Shown here piece after piece: positions 1 to 9,424 of a stretch of DNA of 64,000 bases. Below the pieces are notes generated by a model, which worked only from the letters and a program-made list of their open reading frames with translations, was not told the origin of the DNA and made no database searches. Both the position numbers and the translations under genes were made by a program. How positions within the stretch are numbered: the stretch's first letter is position 1; each line of letters starts with the position of its first letter. This DNA comes from Effrenium voratum (taxonomy: Eukaryota; Sar; Dinophyceae; Suessiales; Symbiodiniaceae): contig CAUJNA010003776.1 in the NCBI GenBank assembly GCA_963377175.1, forward strand, positions 124,001-188,000, read 5' to 3'.

Positions 1-240
1 TGGGTGTGGCTGAGCCCTCCGTTCTGCCTGTCCGCCCAATCCGATGCGTCCGATGCAATCTGTGCGACTCCGTCTCTATCCGATCTGTCCAATCAGGCTG
101 CTCAGTCCGCTCGGTCCGATCCGTCCGATCCGTGCGATCTGTCCGATCAGTCCGATCTGTCCGAGCAGTTCGATGAGTCTGGCTCCGCCTGATCCGTCCG
201 ATCTGTCGACTCCGTCCGCGCAGTCCGATCCGTCCGATCA
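1..240. repeat. CCGATC-type degenerate satellite, left flank
   Basis: Short degenerate units built on TCCGATC/TCCGATCAG run through this stretch. The same wording, including the phrase gagccnTCCGTTCT followed by the CCGATC ladder, recurs at about 13550, 14660 and 15900, so this is the same satellite as 12530-16350, split by the element that starts at 241. Open frames across it read only repeated Ser/Asp/Pro or Arg/Ser and are not taken as genes. Confidence 0.85.
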
Positions 241-268
241 CCCTGAGTCTGCAAAAGTAGTAAATTTA
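241..268 (+). repeat. Left terminal inverted repeat
   Basis: This 28-bp repeat begins CCCTGAGTCTGCAAAAG and is the exact reverse complement of 12502-12529. The match stops at 268, where the two ends diverge into related but non-identical AT-rich DNA. Confidence 0.9.
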
Positions 269-400
269 GTATGGCAGCGATTTACTCTAAAATTTACTAT
301 TTACTAATCTCATTTTACTAGGCCAAGTAAAGTAAATTTACTAGTAAATAAATTTAGTAGTAAATGTAAATTTCATTACTAGTAAAAAAAGCAGTATTTT
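269..400. other. AT-rich left subterminal region
   Basis: Repeated TTTACT, TAGTAAA and the palindrome TTTACTAGTAAA-like words occupy this stretch, mirroring 12428-12501 at the other end. Such subterminal repeats are where transposases of several DNA-transposon groups bind. That role is inferred here from position only. Confidence 0.7.
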
Positions 401-646
401 TCAGTATTTTTTCTTGTATATTTCGTGAGCTGCCTCGAACGCATTTTTCCTGAGTCCAAACATTTTTCTTAGCATTGAGTAGTGGGAACATGTTTCTGAA
501 CAATGTGTATTACTTGAGACATGGTCTTGCCTCCTTTGAGTTCCCCATGAATCGTTTGATTTACGTGCGCATGTCGCGGCTTCGAAGGCTGTGCGCTTAC
601 ATCCTGTGATTGCAGTTTTCTTGGCTAGCACACAGCTTGTGGTATC
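401..646. other. Leader region before first ORF
   Basis: I see no convincing gene in this stretch. A TTTTCTTGGCTAG tract just before 647 could act as a 3' splice acceptor, for an intron or for spliced-leader trans-splicing. This is weak. Confidence 0.3.
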
Positions 647-925
647 ATGAGCGGCTGGATATTTGCGGCCTGGGCGGTTGGGATAGACACCGATAGCCTA
701 GAAGGACAGGAGCCGCCGCCCATGGAGTACTGGGAGGACGTCGATCCTGGGCCAGTGTCAGCGCTTTTGCGGGATATTACGTTTGCACTGCGAGTTGAGT
801 CGATTTATCATTTTCACGTGATCGCGATGGAGTTCAGAAGCAATTCTGTCCTGGCAGTTTTGGTATTCGATGTGAATATGGAAGAGAAGCAGGTCTTTGC
901 GTTTTTTCGCTGCAACGGGCGATGA
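647..925 (+). CDS. Small uncharacterised protein (92 aa)
   Basis: An ATG at 647 opens a 92-codon frame ending TGA at 925. The product begins MSGWIFAAWAVGIDTDSLEG and has an acidic, proline-containing N-terminal third followed by a mixed hydrophobic part (residues ~55-85). I do not recognise a family. It is the first frame on the coding strand of the element and contains no TTTACTTG spacer motif, which fits real coding sequence. It could also be an exon of a longer gene. The 340 bp after it to 1265 hold several TTACTTG motif copies and no clear gene. Confidence 0.45.
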   Translation: MSGWIFAAWAVGIDTDSLEGQEPPPMEYWEDVDPGPVSALLRDITFALRVESIYHFHVIAMEFRSNSVLAVLVFDVNMEEKQVFAFFRCNGR

Positions 926-1265
926 GGCTGTGCAATGAGTGAAAAAAAGAAACAAAGGCGCGGGGGTCATGTTTGCTTACTTGTGTGACAAGAAACGCTG
1001 ATTGTTTTGCCGGTCGTGTTATTGCTCGCCGGTCTGCATGGGCAATGGTTATGGGCCCAGTGTCTCAGCTTACTTGTGAACGAGTCTTCAGCCTTTTTCG
1101 CCTTTGTGGACGCACAAGTTACTTGGAAGTTGGAAGGATGTCGGACCTCCATTCATGCACTTGCTTTAGATTTACTTCGGCGGGTGAGGGAGGCTGCTAG
1201 ACGTTGCTTGTTGCCCCGGAGCGCATTTGCCTGAGCTACGCCGATACATAGGCTGTGTTGCTGCA

Positions 1266-2560
1266 ATGGCTGCCCTGAGCCTCATCCTTGAAGAGCGAAA
1301 ACGGCAAAGTGGCCAGGCCCAAAGGGAATCGTTTTCCTCAAAGGTTCGCTTGGTGGCAGACCCTACGACTTCCGTGGCTGACTTGGCCAAAGTTTTCCGG
1401 CAGTACTTGGAGCACCACAAAAGCGAGGATCTGTGGGCACTCATATGCCCGCCGCCCTCTGGGCCACATTCGTACTCATGGCAGACGTCTCCCCAGCCTC
1501 AGTGGCTGGCCAAAACGGCTGGCCTCTTGTACGACCTCTTGGTACTTGCCCCGAATTCGAAGCTTGCCTCGAAGAAAGTGCTGTCGAGCTTGGACCTCTT
1601 GTACAAGAGCAAGGTTCTGTGGTTGCCACCTAACAGGCAACCCCAGGCGACCATGGACAGGCTTGACACAACAGTGAGAATCCTCTTGGCCATGTTGAGG
1701 TCCCTGAAGATGAACGAGGAGTTGAGATCGAAGTGCTGGCGACTCTTGGGGAGGGAAGAGCAGGTCATGCTTGAAATCGCGCTCGACAAGCTCCAGCTGC
1801 CTCCTGGGTACTGCGCTGAGAGCCAGATCAAAGGCGGGGAGGAGGACAGTGGTCAGGAAATCCAGGCGGCGCCAATACCTGGTGACCTCGTCATTTTTCA
1901 GCCCATGAAAACTTCAAGCTCCTGGTCTTTGAAGACACCGCCTTCGATCTTTGCGAAGATCCTTGCCATGGACGTGGAGAAGCCCAGCAGCCATGACTTG
2001 TCGGAGAATGCGTTACTTGCGGACGCCGGCGCCTTTGTTCCCGAGGTGTCAAAGTCAGAGAAGAAGAAAAAGAAACTGACTGAGAAGAAGAAAAGCAAGA
2101 CACTGAAGGTGGTTAAGAAGGAGAAGACGGAGAGTAAAACCAAAGACATGGCCAAGAAGAATGCCCGCAACAAGGCTTCCCCAAAGAAGCCCAGCAAGGA
2201 ACAGGGTTTGCTGACCTTGGCTGAGATTCCCGAGGACGTGTCCAGTTTCAAATTTGAGTGCCCAACCTATGGAAGTTGCAAGCTCGAGATGTACTCGGAG
2301 AAATCGAGGACGTGTCCAGTTTCAAATTTGAGTGCCCAACCTATGGAAGTTGCAAGCTCGAGATGTACTCGGAGAAATCCTACATCCGCCAATGGAATCA
2401 GTCTGACAAGAAGTGGCGCTTGATCATTGGCAGCTGCGACAAGACCTACCACCGGCAGCTGTGCCGCCGGTTGGTGCCGGAGGTGCAGCGAGGCAAGAAC
2501 GCCGCTGACTTGAAGATGATTCGGGAGAAGTTCTTGGACGACCTGAAAGATGTTGACTGA
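1266..2560 (+). pseudogene. Lysine-rich element protein, frame broken by a 74-bp duplication
   Basis: Translation from ATG 1266 begins MAALSLILEERKRQSGQAQR. A helical N-terminal part (~170 residues) is followed by a linker, then a lysine-rich block (about 2055-2185) with KKKKK and SPKK-like words, then a compact C-terminal domain that includes KSYIRQWNQSDKKWRLIIG. As written, the frame ends at 2423, because 2231-2304 is repeated exactly at 2305-2378 and 74 is not a multiple of three. With one copy ignored, 1266 and 2560 are in one frame of about 406 codons. The basic block and the terminal domain suggest nucleic-acid binding (inference). The copy may be inactive, or the duplication may be an assembly error. 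I do not recognise a named family. Confidence 0.6.
2231..2378 (+). repeat. 74-bp exact tandem duplication
   Basis: Copies 2231-2304 and 2305-2378 are identical and begin CGAGGACGTGTCCAG. The duplicated piece encodes the start of the C-terminal domain of the surrounding gene and shifts its frame by two bases. Confidence 0.95.
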
Positions 2561-3010
2561 TGCCTGCTTATGGACCGCTTTATACGGTGTTTGTGCCATT
2601 TGGGGCGGGTGGGTCGACGTGCCAGCACGTCTATGCCCACAGTGGTGTCAAATGCGAACCTTGCGGGTCGAGAAAGTAGCTTCTGTTTTAGACTTCTGTC
2701 ATGCACGGGCAAGGCATGATGCTCACTCAGCACCTGCAGGGTTAGAGTTCTACTTTGGAACCGTTGACGCTTGTAAGTGCGGCGGCCTTGTCCTTGCGAC
2801 TCTCGGCGTTTCTTGTGAACTTTAGCGCCCTTGGAGCAGCGCCCTACGTAAGGATTTTACTTGTGAGCTCATGTTGTTCTTAGGAGCACCAGTTCTGCAC
2901 GACTGCTTTACTTGTGTGTTCTTTGTCGCGAGGTGGTGCTTCATCAACTTTCATGTCTAGAGATTTACTTGCTCACAAGCATATCTGTCCCAGGCACCCC
3001 TCTCGCAGGC
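2561..3010. other. Spacer with TTTACTTG motifs
   Basis: I see no gene here. Motif copies occur at about 2847, 2911 and 2963. A pyrimidine-containing stretch ending CTCGCAG at 3008 precedes the next start codon by a few bases, as expected for a splice or trans-splice acceptor. Confidence 0.45.
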
Positions 3011-3409
3011 ATGTCGCAGGAGAATGAGCCGCTGCCGCCAGAGCTGCAAGAGCTGGTGGGCATCTTCCCGGAGGAGGAGCTGCGGGCTCGGATGCGCAAG
3101 GCCGATGCGGCTGCGAAGGCAGCCAGGGCAGCCATGGAGAGCACCGCGGCTGGCGCGGCTGGTGCGGCTGATGATGAGGCCGAGCTGCCGACGGTGCGTG
3201 ATGGGCGCCTCTATGTCAGGGTGCGGGGCCGAGTGGTTTGCTTCGAGAGCCCTCACCCAACCCCTGCGATGTGGAAGGAGGCGGGGGAGCAGGTGGATGC
3301 CATGAATGCTGCCGGGTTGCCGCTCGCCGCGTCGCTGAAGAAGTCGAAGGTGGCTTCCGACGCCACTGTGCAGAGCGGCGGTGCCAGCGGCAGTGGTTCG
3401 AGCCGCTAG
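3011..3409 (+). CDS. Small acidic/alanine-rich protein (132 aa)
   Basis: The ATG at 3011 directly follows a CTCGCAGGC acceptor-like sequence. The 132-residue product begins MSQENEPLPPELQELVGIFP. It has an acidic helical N-terminus, an alanine-rich stretch (about residues 35-55), a short folded-looking part (LPTVRDGRLYVRVRGRVVCF) and a low-complexity Ser/Gly tail. High third-position GC and absence of the spacer motif support coding. The family is unknown. It lies in the same orientation as all other genes of the element. Confidence 0.6.
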   Translation: MSQENEPLPPELQELVGIFPEEELRARMRKADAAAKAARAAMESTAAGAAGAADDEAELPTVRDGRLYVRVRGRVVCFESPHPTPAMWKEAGEQVDAMNAAGLPLAASLKKSKVASDATVQSGGASGSGSSR

Positions 3410-3465
3410 AGCACAAGCAGCCGGATTTGGCTTTTGATGGAAAACCTCGCGGCAGCCTGCCTTGG

Positions 3466-3966
3466 AGCCGTTACTTGTGAAGCCCACTTCTGCAAGAAAG
3501 ATATTGTGTAACGCGGGGGCTTTTGTGAAGTTGATACTTGTGACGTTTGCGATGGATGTGGAGCTTTTACTTGTGAAGCAGCCGCCCATTTTTTACTTGT
3601 GAGGCAACCGCCTCGCTTTTACTTGTGAAGCAACCGCCTCGCTTGTACTTGTGAAGCGCCGCCTTGCTTTTCCGCCTCGCTTTTACTTGTGAAGCAGCCA
3701 CCCATTTTTTACTTGTGAAGCAGCCGCCTCGCTTTTACTTGTGAAGCAGCCGCCTCGCTTTTACTTGTGAAGCAGCCGCATCGCTTGCCAACCCCTTCGG
3801 TCGTGACATCGGTGTTGCTTGCAGAATGTTTGCCTGACGTTTTACTTGCGAGGGGTCTGGTGACTTGGCCATGACCACTATAGGGCCCCACACAGAAAAC
3901 GAAAGTTACTTGTAAATGGACGTTTTACTTGTGTGGATTGCGCGCTTTACTTGTGTGGATTGTGTG
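3466..3966 (+). repeat. Cluster of TTTACTTGTGA repeats (about 25-bp units)
   Basis: TTTACTTGTGA or a close variant recurs more than a dozen times. Between about 3590 and 3785 it forms roughly 25-bp tandem units ending GCAGCCGCCTCGC. All copies face the same way as the genes. Confidence 0.9.
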
Positions 3967-4034
3967 AAGATTCCCACACCCGCGCCGGCCTTGTTTGCAC
4001 AAAATGCATCTAGAGAGGGCGTGCAGCTAAGCCA

Positions 4035-4270
4035 CTAACACAAGTAAACCTATCAATCCCAGGCACAAGTAAACCATTGTCCAAGCACCCAACTCAATTT
4101 CAACCAATCACAGGCAACCCAATCTCAAGTAAACCAAACTCACCAATTGCCTCAAATCTAATCCCAGACTGTGAGGATCCGCAAGTAAAGGAAGAGCAAG
4201 CGAACCAACCAGAAGAAATCTTATCTCAGGTAAACACGTGGCAGCTGCATCAACCTCAAGTACACCACAA
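4035..4270 (-). repeat. Inverted-orientation motif cluster (CAAGTAAAC)
   Basis: The reverse complement of the spacer motif appears repeatedly as CAAGTAAACC or CTCAGGTAAAC, opposite to the cluster at 3466-3966. An open frame across it is treated as chance because it is built from these motifs. Confidence 0.75.
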
Positions 4271-4394
4271 CCTCCACAAACCAGTTCCACCTCAACAAAC
4301 CAGCTCCACCACATGACAAGCAATCCACAATCGGCCAACTGACCAACCCATCAGTACAGCACAACCCAAGCTGCCGAGCAGGTCACGCGTCGCC

Positions 4395-5849
4395 ATGGCT
4401 TCCGATGACCGCTTCAGGGTCTACGTCCGGAACGTGCGGAACTCGCTGGGGAAGTGGACCATCCGCTCGGCGCTGGAGAGCATGGGCTGCTACAACCTGG
4501 TGAGCATCCAGACGTGCAGGAGGCGCTGGAGCGACAGCCGCAACGAGGGGGAGCACATGAGCATGTTTCTCATCTTTGGGGATGCGCCTTGGCAGAAGTG
4601 TTTGTCGCTGACGGGGTTCGCGTTTGCAGATTGGTCTTCACCAGGCAATTGAAACATCGATGCTTTTTTTAAAGCAAGAACTCGTCAGGTGCTTTGAACC
4701 ACGTTTGCACATGTTTGATCATGCACTTGTCATGGGCCCCCGTATCTCCCGTAATTCGAGGTGTCTTTACTTGCGATTACTTGTGACTTACGTGGTGATA
4801 GACTTTTCCTTGAGAAACTTGATGGACTCGGCGTTGAAAGTCGTTTGAAATCCTTTGCAGGAGCAGAGCATGAACGACGGCATCTCCTGCATTTGTGCGA
4901 ATCCGCATGAGCCGCAGCTTAGCAGCAGTGGCCGGCCGCTGGAGCCGTCGATAGCGCTGCCGCCCCCGGCTCGTGGACATGTGGCGCCTTTACCTGTGCC
5001 GCCGGCTCCCTCTGCCTTACCTGCGCCATTGCCACCGCCAACAGCACCGACTCATTATGCTGGCGCTATGCCGAAGTGGGCATCGGCCAAGGTGTCGTGC
5101 CAGCAACAAGTGTGTTCTTATCATTGTTCAACCCAAACAACAGTTGCCACTGCTGGGACAGGAAGGCTATTTGGTTTTCGCGACCAACACTTGAGTGTGA
5201 CAGGTTCTCACTTTACTTGTGGCATTACTTTCGGCATTCATTACTTGCGGCAAGCCTGTCAGCTGAGGCACCTCCTTGGGTTGGGCCGCTGCCGCCTCCT
5301 CCGCCCCCTCGGGGGCATTCGGCTGATGGCGACGGCCAGGAGGACAACTTGGAGGACGAAGAGATTGGGCGCGCTCTTCAAGATGCTCTTGGCGGCCCTG
5401 ATGAGTGCTCTGGCGATCCTGATGAGTGCTCCTTCGACGAGTACTGTGCCGCGAGCCCTGTGAGCTTGGTCAGCCACGTCAGCGAGGAGACGGACTCTGA
5501 GGAGATGGAGATGGACTCTGAGGAGAAGGAGGAACAGCTGGTGGCGGAGGTTGATCAGGAGAAGGATGAACAGGTGGTGGATGAGGAGAAGGATCAGGAG
5601 GATCAGGTGGTTGATCAGGAGAAGGAGGAGGTTGATGAGGAGGAGGAGGGCACTGGCAGCGGCGTGGTTGTCAAGGATGAGTCGCCAGCCAGGGCTCCAG
5701 CCCGTTCGCGGTCACGCCGAAGGCGGCGCCGCTCGGGGACGCCGAGGAGCCGGAGCCGAAGAAGGCGGAGGCGACGAAGCTCATCCCCGGACAGGAGGAT
5801 CACGTTTCTGCTGGGCGAACTCGGCAGACAGATGCTCCGCAGAGGCTGA
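4395..5849 (+). CDS. Spliced RRM-like / proline-rich / RS-tail protein
   Basis: The ATG at 4395 sits in CGCCATGG. Exon 1 (4395 to about 4625) encodes an RRM-like fold: FRVYVRNVRNSLGKWTIRSA as strand 1 and helix 1, and MSMFLIFGDAPW as a late strand. Exon 2 (4861-5091) follows a TCCTTTGCAG acceptor and is proline-rich. Exon 3 (5268-5849) runs from a proline stretch through a long Glu/Asp-rich part to an arginine/serine tail (SRSRRRRRRSGTPRSRSRRR) and a TGA at 5847-5849. Exons 2 and 3 join in phase across a 176-bp GT-AG intron; the exon 1 donor is unresolved. RRM plus RS tail resembles SR splicing factors, so a role in RNA processing or packaging of the element's transcripts is inferred. Confidence 0.6.
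5092..5267 (+). other. Intron of the RS-tail gene
   Basis: The intron runs from GTGTCG after codon AAG (ending 5091) to CAGCTGAG (ending 5267) and leaves both exons in phase 0. Two copies of the spacer motif (TTTACTTGTGG at about 5213 and TTACTTGCGG at 5241) lie inside it, so the motif is found in introns as well as between genes. Confidence 0.6.
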
Positions 5850-6190
5850 TAAAATGAGCGAGAGATGAGTACACTTGAGAGGTGATGAGAGCACGAGAGA
5901 TGAGAGCATGCGAAGAGTCCGATTACTTGTGATGAGAGTACGAGAGATGAGAGCATGAGAAAAGTCCATTTGAGAGCCGATTACTTGTGATGAGAGCACG
6001 CAACAGTTGCGCCATTTCCTTGTGACTAGTCGAGGCCACTTACACTTTGTTTGCACATTTCCAGCTCCTGACCACTGAGCCCCTCCTTGTCACTTGGGGA
6101 ATTGTGCTAAAACGCGCCAGCATTTTTGGGCAGTTCCCTCATGCAGAATCGCAGTTCGTTGGGCAAACCACCTAAAATTAATGATGCGCG
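5850..6190. other. Spacer with GATGAGAG and TTACTTGTGATGAGAG repeats
   Basis: The sequence GAGTACNNGAGAGATGAGAGCA recurs three to four times at 5860-6000 with two TTACTTGTGATGAGAG copies. I see no gene. Confidence 0.6.
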
Positions 6191-6198
6191 GGGTGCCC

Positions 6199-6424
6199 AA
6201 TGGTGATGCAATGCTGGTGCAATGTTGGTGCAATGTTGGTGCAATGTTGGTGCAATGTTGGTGCAATGTTGGTGCAGTTTTTACAACTGCACCAAAACTG
6301 CACCAACATTGCACCAAAATGGTGCAGTTTTGGTGCAGTTTTAAAAACTGCACCAACATTGCACCAACATTGCACCAACATTGCACCAACATTGCACCAG
6401 CGTTGCACCAGCATTGCATCACAA
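6199..6424. repeat. Long palindrome of 11-bp repeats
   Basis: The left arm repeats TTGGTGCAATG about six times, beginning GGTGATGCAATGCTGG. The right arm is its reverse complement, ending CCAGCATTGCATCAC. The centre (about 6275-6350) has nested TGGTGCAGTTTT inverted repeats. The whole could form a cruciform of over 100 bp per arm. All frames stay open in both directions, which is a by-product of the 11-bp unit. Confidence 0.9.
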
Positions 6425-6431
6425 TTTGAAC

Positions 6432-6638
6432 ATGCCTGCCTCATATATTTGGCCCGACAAGGCTCATCTCAGCCATATGCAGAGGCATTTCCTGGACCTT
6501 ACAGGAGTCCGGCTAGCTGCAGCCTCTGCGAATTCCTGTGACCATGATGCTGGACTTCACATTGAAGTGCGCATGGACCACACATCTGTCTTTAAGGGCG
6601 TTGCAAATCAAATGTTACGTGCCGCAAGTAAACCATGA
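6432..6638 (+). CDS. Possible small ORF (68 aa)
   Basis: An ATG directly after the palindrome opens a frame beginning MPASYIWPDKAHLSHMQRHF and ending TGA at 6638. Composition is protein-like, but the last residues overlap a reverse spacer motif (CAAGTAAACC), so the true end may be upstream or this may be an exon. No family is recognised. Confidence 0.35.
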   Translation: MPASYIWPDKAHLSHMQRHFLDLTGVRLAAASANSCDHDAGLHIEVRMDHTSVFKGVANQMLRAASKP

Positions 6639-6959
6639 TGAGCCACATCACCCAACAGAACTCTTTCCTTGAACTACCCAGTGCCAACACGCAGTCTCCA
6701 AATGGAACCATCCCAGCGCCAGAACATAAAGCTATTCTTTGAGACTGGTTGACCAGCCGGTAGTTTACTTGTGACTGGGGTGCTTTGCTGTGAGCTGTGC
6801 CATGGATGCACTTGTTTGTGCCTGTTTGCGTGCGACGCGTTTGTGAGGAGTCCGATGCCTGAATCATTAGGGATTTGCTGGCTTGAGTCTGACTTACTTG
6901 TATGAAGTTTATTCTCTTATGATGCTTGTTTATGCCCCTTCACAACCTAGGTGCTTCTA

Positions 6960-7285
6960 CGGTATATCGATGGTGGAAATGTTACTTGTGACCTGTGCAA
7001 ATGTTACTTGTGACCTGTGCAAATGTTACTTGTGACCTGTGCAAATGTTACTTGTGACCTGTGCAAATGTTACTTGTGACCTGTACAAACGTTACTTGTG
7101 ACCTGTGCAAATGTTACTTTGATCTGTGCAAATGTTACTTTGATCTGTGCACATGTTACTTGTGACCTGTGCAAATGTATTACTTGTGACCTGTACTTGT
7201 GACCAGCTGCAAAAGTTACTTGTGACCTGTGCAAATGTTACTTGTGACCTGTGCAAATGTTACTTGTGACGCATGTGCTTCAGGG
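6960..7285 (+). repeat. Tandem 22-bp TTACTTGTGACC repeats
   Basis: The unit GTTACTTGTGACCTGTGCAA is repeated roughly a dozen times with a 22-bp period and small variants (TTACTTTGATC). It sits just upstream of the next gene. The stretch 6639-6959 holds two more motif copies and no gene. Confidence 0.95.
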
Positions 7286-7362
7286 TCATCGCCGAACATT
7301 ATTTTGCATCGTTGCCTGTTGCTAGCTGCCTGTAAGAGTGCCTTCGCGTTGCTCCCTGAGCT

Positions 7363-8589
7363 ATGCCGCCCACAGATGAGGACGCATCCAACACCGGTGA
7401 ATGCGATGGCCAATCAAGTGAGCCTGCGGCTGTGGATGCAAATGCCAAGCCAAAGGCGAAGGCCAGTGCCGCGGGAAAGTCCAAGGCCAAAGGAAAGGCC
7501 AAGGCACAGCCAAAGCCTAAGCCCAAAGGAAAGGCTCAGGCGAAGGCCAAGGCCAAGCCAAAGGCTACAGGGATGAAGCGCCCCGCCGCCAAGCCGATGG
7601 AGAAGGCCACTCCGTCCAAGAAGGAGAAGGGCGCGAAGGAGAAGGGCACTCAGCCCCAGAAGCGGGAGGTGAAGGAGGAGTGGAAGGATGGGCTGCCCAA
7701 GCCGGAGCACGATGGCTCTGCCGCTGAGGAGGAGGGTGGGGAGGAGGCTGGCGAGGAGGAGTTTGTCAAAGAGGAAGACCCGACCATGGATCCCAACCTG
7801 AACTTGGAGGCTGGAGGCTGCGAAGAGAATGACGCCACCAAGAACAGGATCAAGGCCCGAAAGTTCAACGCGATGCTGAAGGCAGGCCAGTTGCCTTCTT
7901 GGCTGGCGACCGCTTGGGAGAAAACCTTGGAAATGGGCCCTGGGAAACAGGACCGACAGCGTATGTTGGTCAACGCCGCGTTCGACCACAAGAACGGCCG
8001 CCTCATCCTGAATGTCGATAAGCCGATCTTCCGAGATGTCCAGAAGACGTACCAGAAAACGGAGGCGTCTGATAAGAGTAAGAGTTTGACCAAACTGCTC
8101 TTCAAGAAAAAATGGAATCTGACCGAAGAGGAGTTTGCCCAGGGCTTGGCTGACAAGGAGTTCTACGAAGTCACGGATGCCGCGGGGAAGCTCAAGTACG
8201 GGTGGGATGTCTCCGAGCATTCGACGACAAGGGGCAAGGAGGGCAGTTCGGCGGTGGAGGCGATCCATGAGGGCAACCGGCAGGATGCCAAGTTCTTCAT
8301 GCAGTTGGCAGGGGACTGGAAAATCGGCCTTTTTTCTAAAAGCTCATCTTCGAAGTCTGGCATGCTCGCCCTGCACGACAGCGATAAGGAGATCAACCCG
8401 GAGCAGTGGAAGCAGGCCCAGAAGCAACTCAACCTTGGCATGGCTGCGTGCGAGCGGCTGCATCAGTCAGCCAAGAAACTTCTGCAAGTGATCGGCGTGG
8501 ATGCGAAGGAGGACGAGCTGTGGAGTAAGCTGCTGCTTGGCCAGGACTTGCAGTTTTCCCTGCAAGCTTTTACTTGGGAACTGGCCTGA
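7363..8589 (+). CDS. Ala/Lys/Pro-rich dinoflagellate element protein (about 400 aa)
   Basis: The ATG at 7363 begins MPPTDEDASNTGECDGQSSE. Residues ~25-110 are lysine/alanine/proline-rich, like a histone-H1 tail (KGKAQAKAKAKPKATGMKRP). Residues ~115-150 are acidic. Then follows a folded part with LPSWLATAWEKTLEMGPGKQ, LVNAAFDHKNGRLILNVDKP and LFKKKWNLTEEEFAQGLADK. From memory, proteins with this tripartite layout are very common among repeat-encoded dinoflagellate proteins; I know no proven function. The last codons (from about 8565) overlap CTTTTACTTGGGAAC, a spacer-motif copy, so coding may really stop or splice just before. Binding nucleic acid through the basic tail is inferred. Confidence 0.65.
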   Translation: MPPTDEDASNTGECDGQSSEPAAVDANAKPKAKASAAGKSKAKGKAKAQPKPKPKGKAQAKAKAKPKATGMKRPAAKPMEKATPSKKEKGAKEKGTQPQKREVKEEWKDGLPKPEHDGSAAEEEGGEEAGEEEFVKEEDPTMDPNLNLEAGGCEENDATKNRIKARKFNAMLKAGQLPSWLATAWEKTLEMGPGKQDRQRMLVNAAFDHKNGRLILNVDKPIFRDVQKTYQKTEASDKSKSLTKLLFKKKWNLTEEEFAQGLADKEFYEVTDAAGKLKYGWDVSEHSTTRGKEGSSAVEAIHEGNRQDAKFFMQLAGDWKIGLFSKSSSSKSGMLALHDSDKEINPEQWKQAQKQLNLGMAACERLHQSAKKLLQVIGVDAKEDELWSKLLLGQDLQFSLQAFTWELA

Positions 8590-9143
8590 CAAGGCAGGGC
8601 TATTTCCTTCCAAACTAAAGCTTTGACAGCTCAATGAGGTCAGGTTTTACATTTGGGCCGCACGTAAAAGGATTGTCTTTTTGGAACGTCACTTACTTGC
8701 AACTCCTTTGCAACCTATGCAAATGCGTGTGTCAGGAACTCAAGTAAACCTGCAAAGTGCGTTGCTTGCCGGCTGTTTGGGAACCCAGGTAGCAGTTGCA
8801 GCTCAAATGCTTGCTTGGGGAATGGGAAGCCCAAACGCAATCGGTAAACTCACGTAAATTATTGCGTTGAGCCGCGGCTAAGTTTTTCCAAACCCTAGCC
8901 TTGTAAAAGCCCTGGTGTAAAAGCCCTGGGCCGTAGATAAAGAACGTGAGATGCGCCTCAGGAATATGTTGTAAACAAGCCTTGTAGGAGCAGTTCGCAA
9001 GTATAAGACCCTGGCTGACAAGCTTTGTGGGCTTTGCGGGAGTGCGGGGTATGCAGCTTGCGTTATCTTTACTTGCGACGGGCTACGTGGAACTGCACGC
9101 TTAGCTTAACTATATTTAAACACCCGCCGCTGAGCATTCTGAG
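8590..9143. other. Spacer or intron with motif copies
   Basis: Motif copies lie at about 8690 and 9068, with one inverted copy (CTCAAGTAAACC) at 8739. I see no gene. It may be an intron joining the preceding gene to the fragment at 9144, with a candidate acceptor ATTCTGAG before 9144. Confidence 0.4.
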
Positions 9144-9424
9144 GAAGAAAGCTGCCCAGGCCGCATCGACCGCCAAAGACCGCCTGGAGCACGTGTACAA
9201 TTGGAAAGAGTCTTGGCCAAGTACTTTCAGAACCAAATATGTTTGTTACCCGCCCCACTCAGGAGATGCAGAACGGACAGGACATCACTCCCCAGCTCTA
9301 CGACACCCTCATGGCCGAAGTTGGATCTCAGCGCGAGATGTTGGAGGAGGACCTTGCGGCGATCCGAGCCCAGGTCAATGTGCGGAATGCTAGGAAGAGG
9401 GCCAAGAACAAGGAGTCTGACTAG
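9144..9424 (+). CDS. Short coiled-coil fragment, probable exon(s)
   Basis: One frame from about 9144 reads KKAAQAASTAKDRLEHVYNW. A second frame from the ATG at 9239 gives a 61-residue helical, basic-ended product containing DTLMAEVGSQREMLEEDLAA and ending at TAG 9424. The switch of frame suggests an intron or a frameshift between the two parts. The ending NARKRAKNKESD is strongly basic. The role is unknown. Confidence 0.45.

Noticed and set aside
4077..4316. 79-codon frame
   Set aside because: It is made of inverted spacer motifs (CAAGTAAAC) and low-complexity Pro/Gln/Asn.
6090..6541. Cys/Gln/Trp-rich frames on both strands
   Set aside because: They read the 11-bp palindromic repeat.
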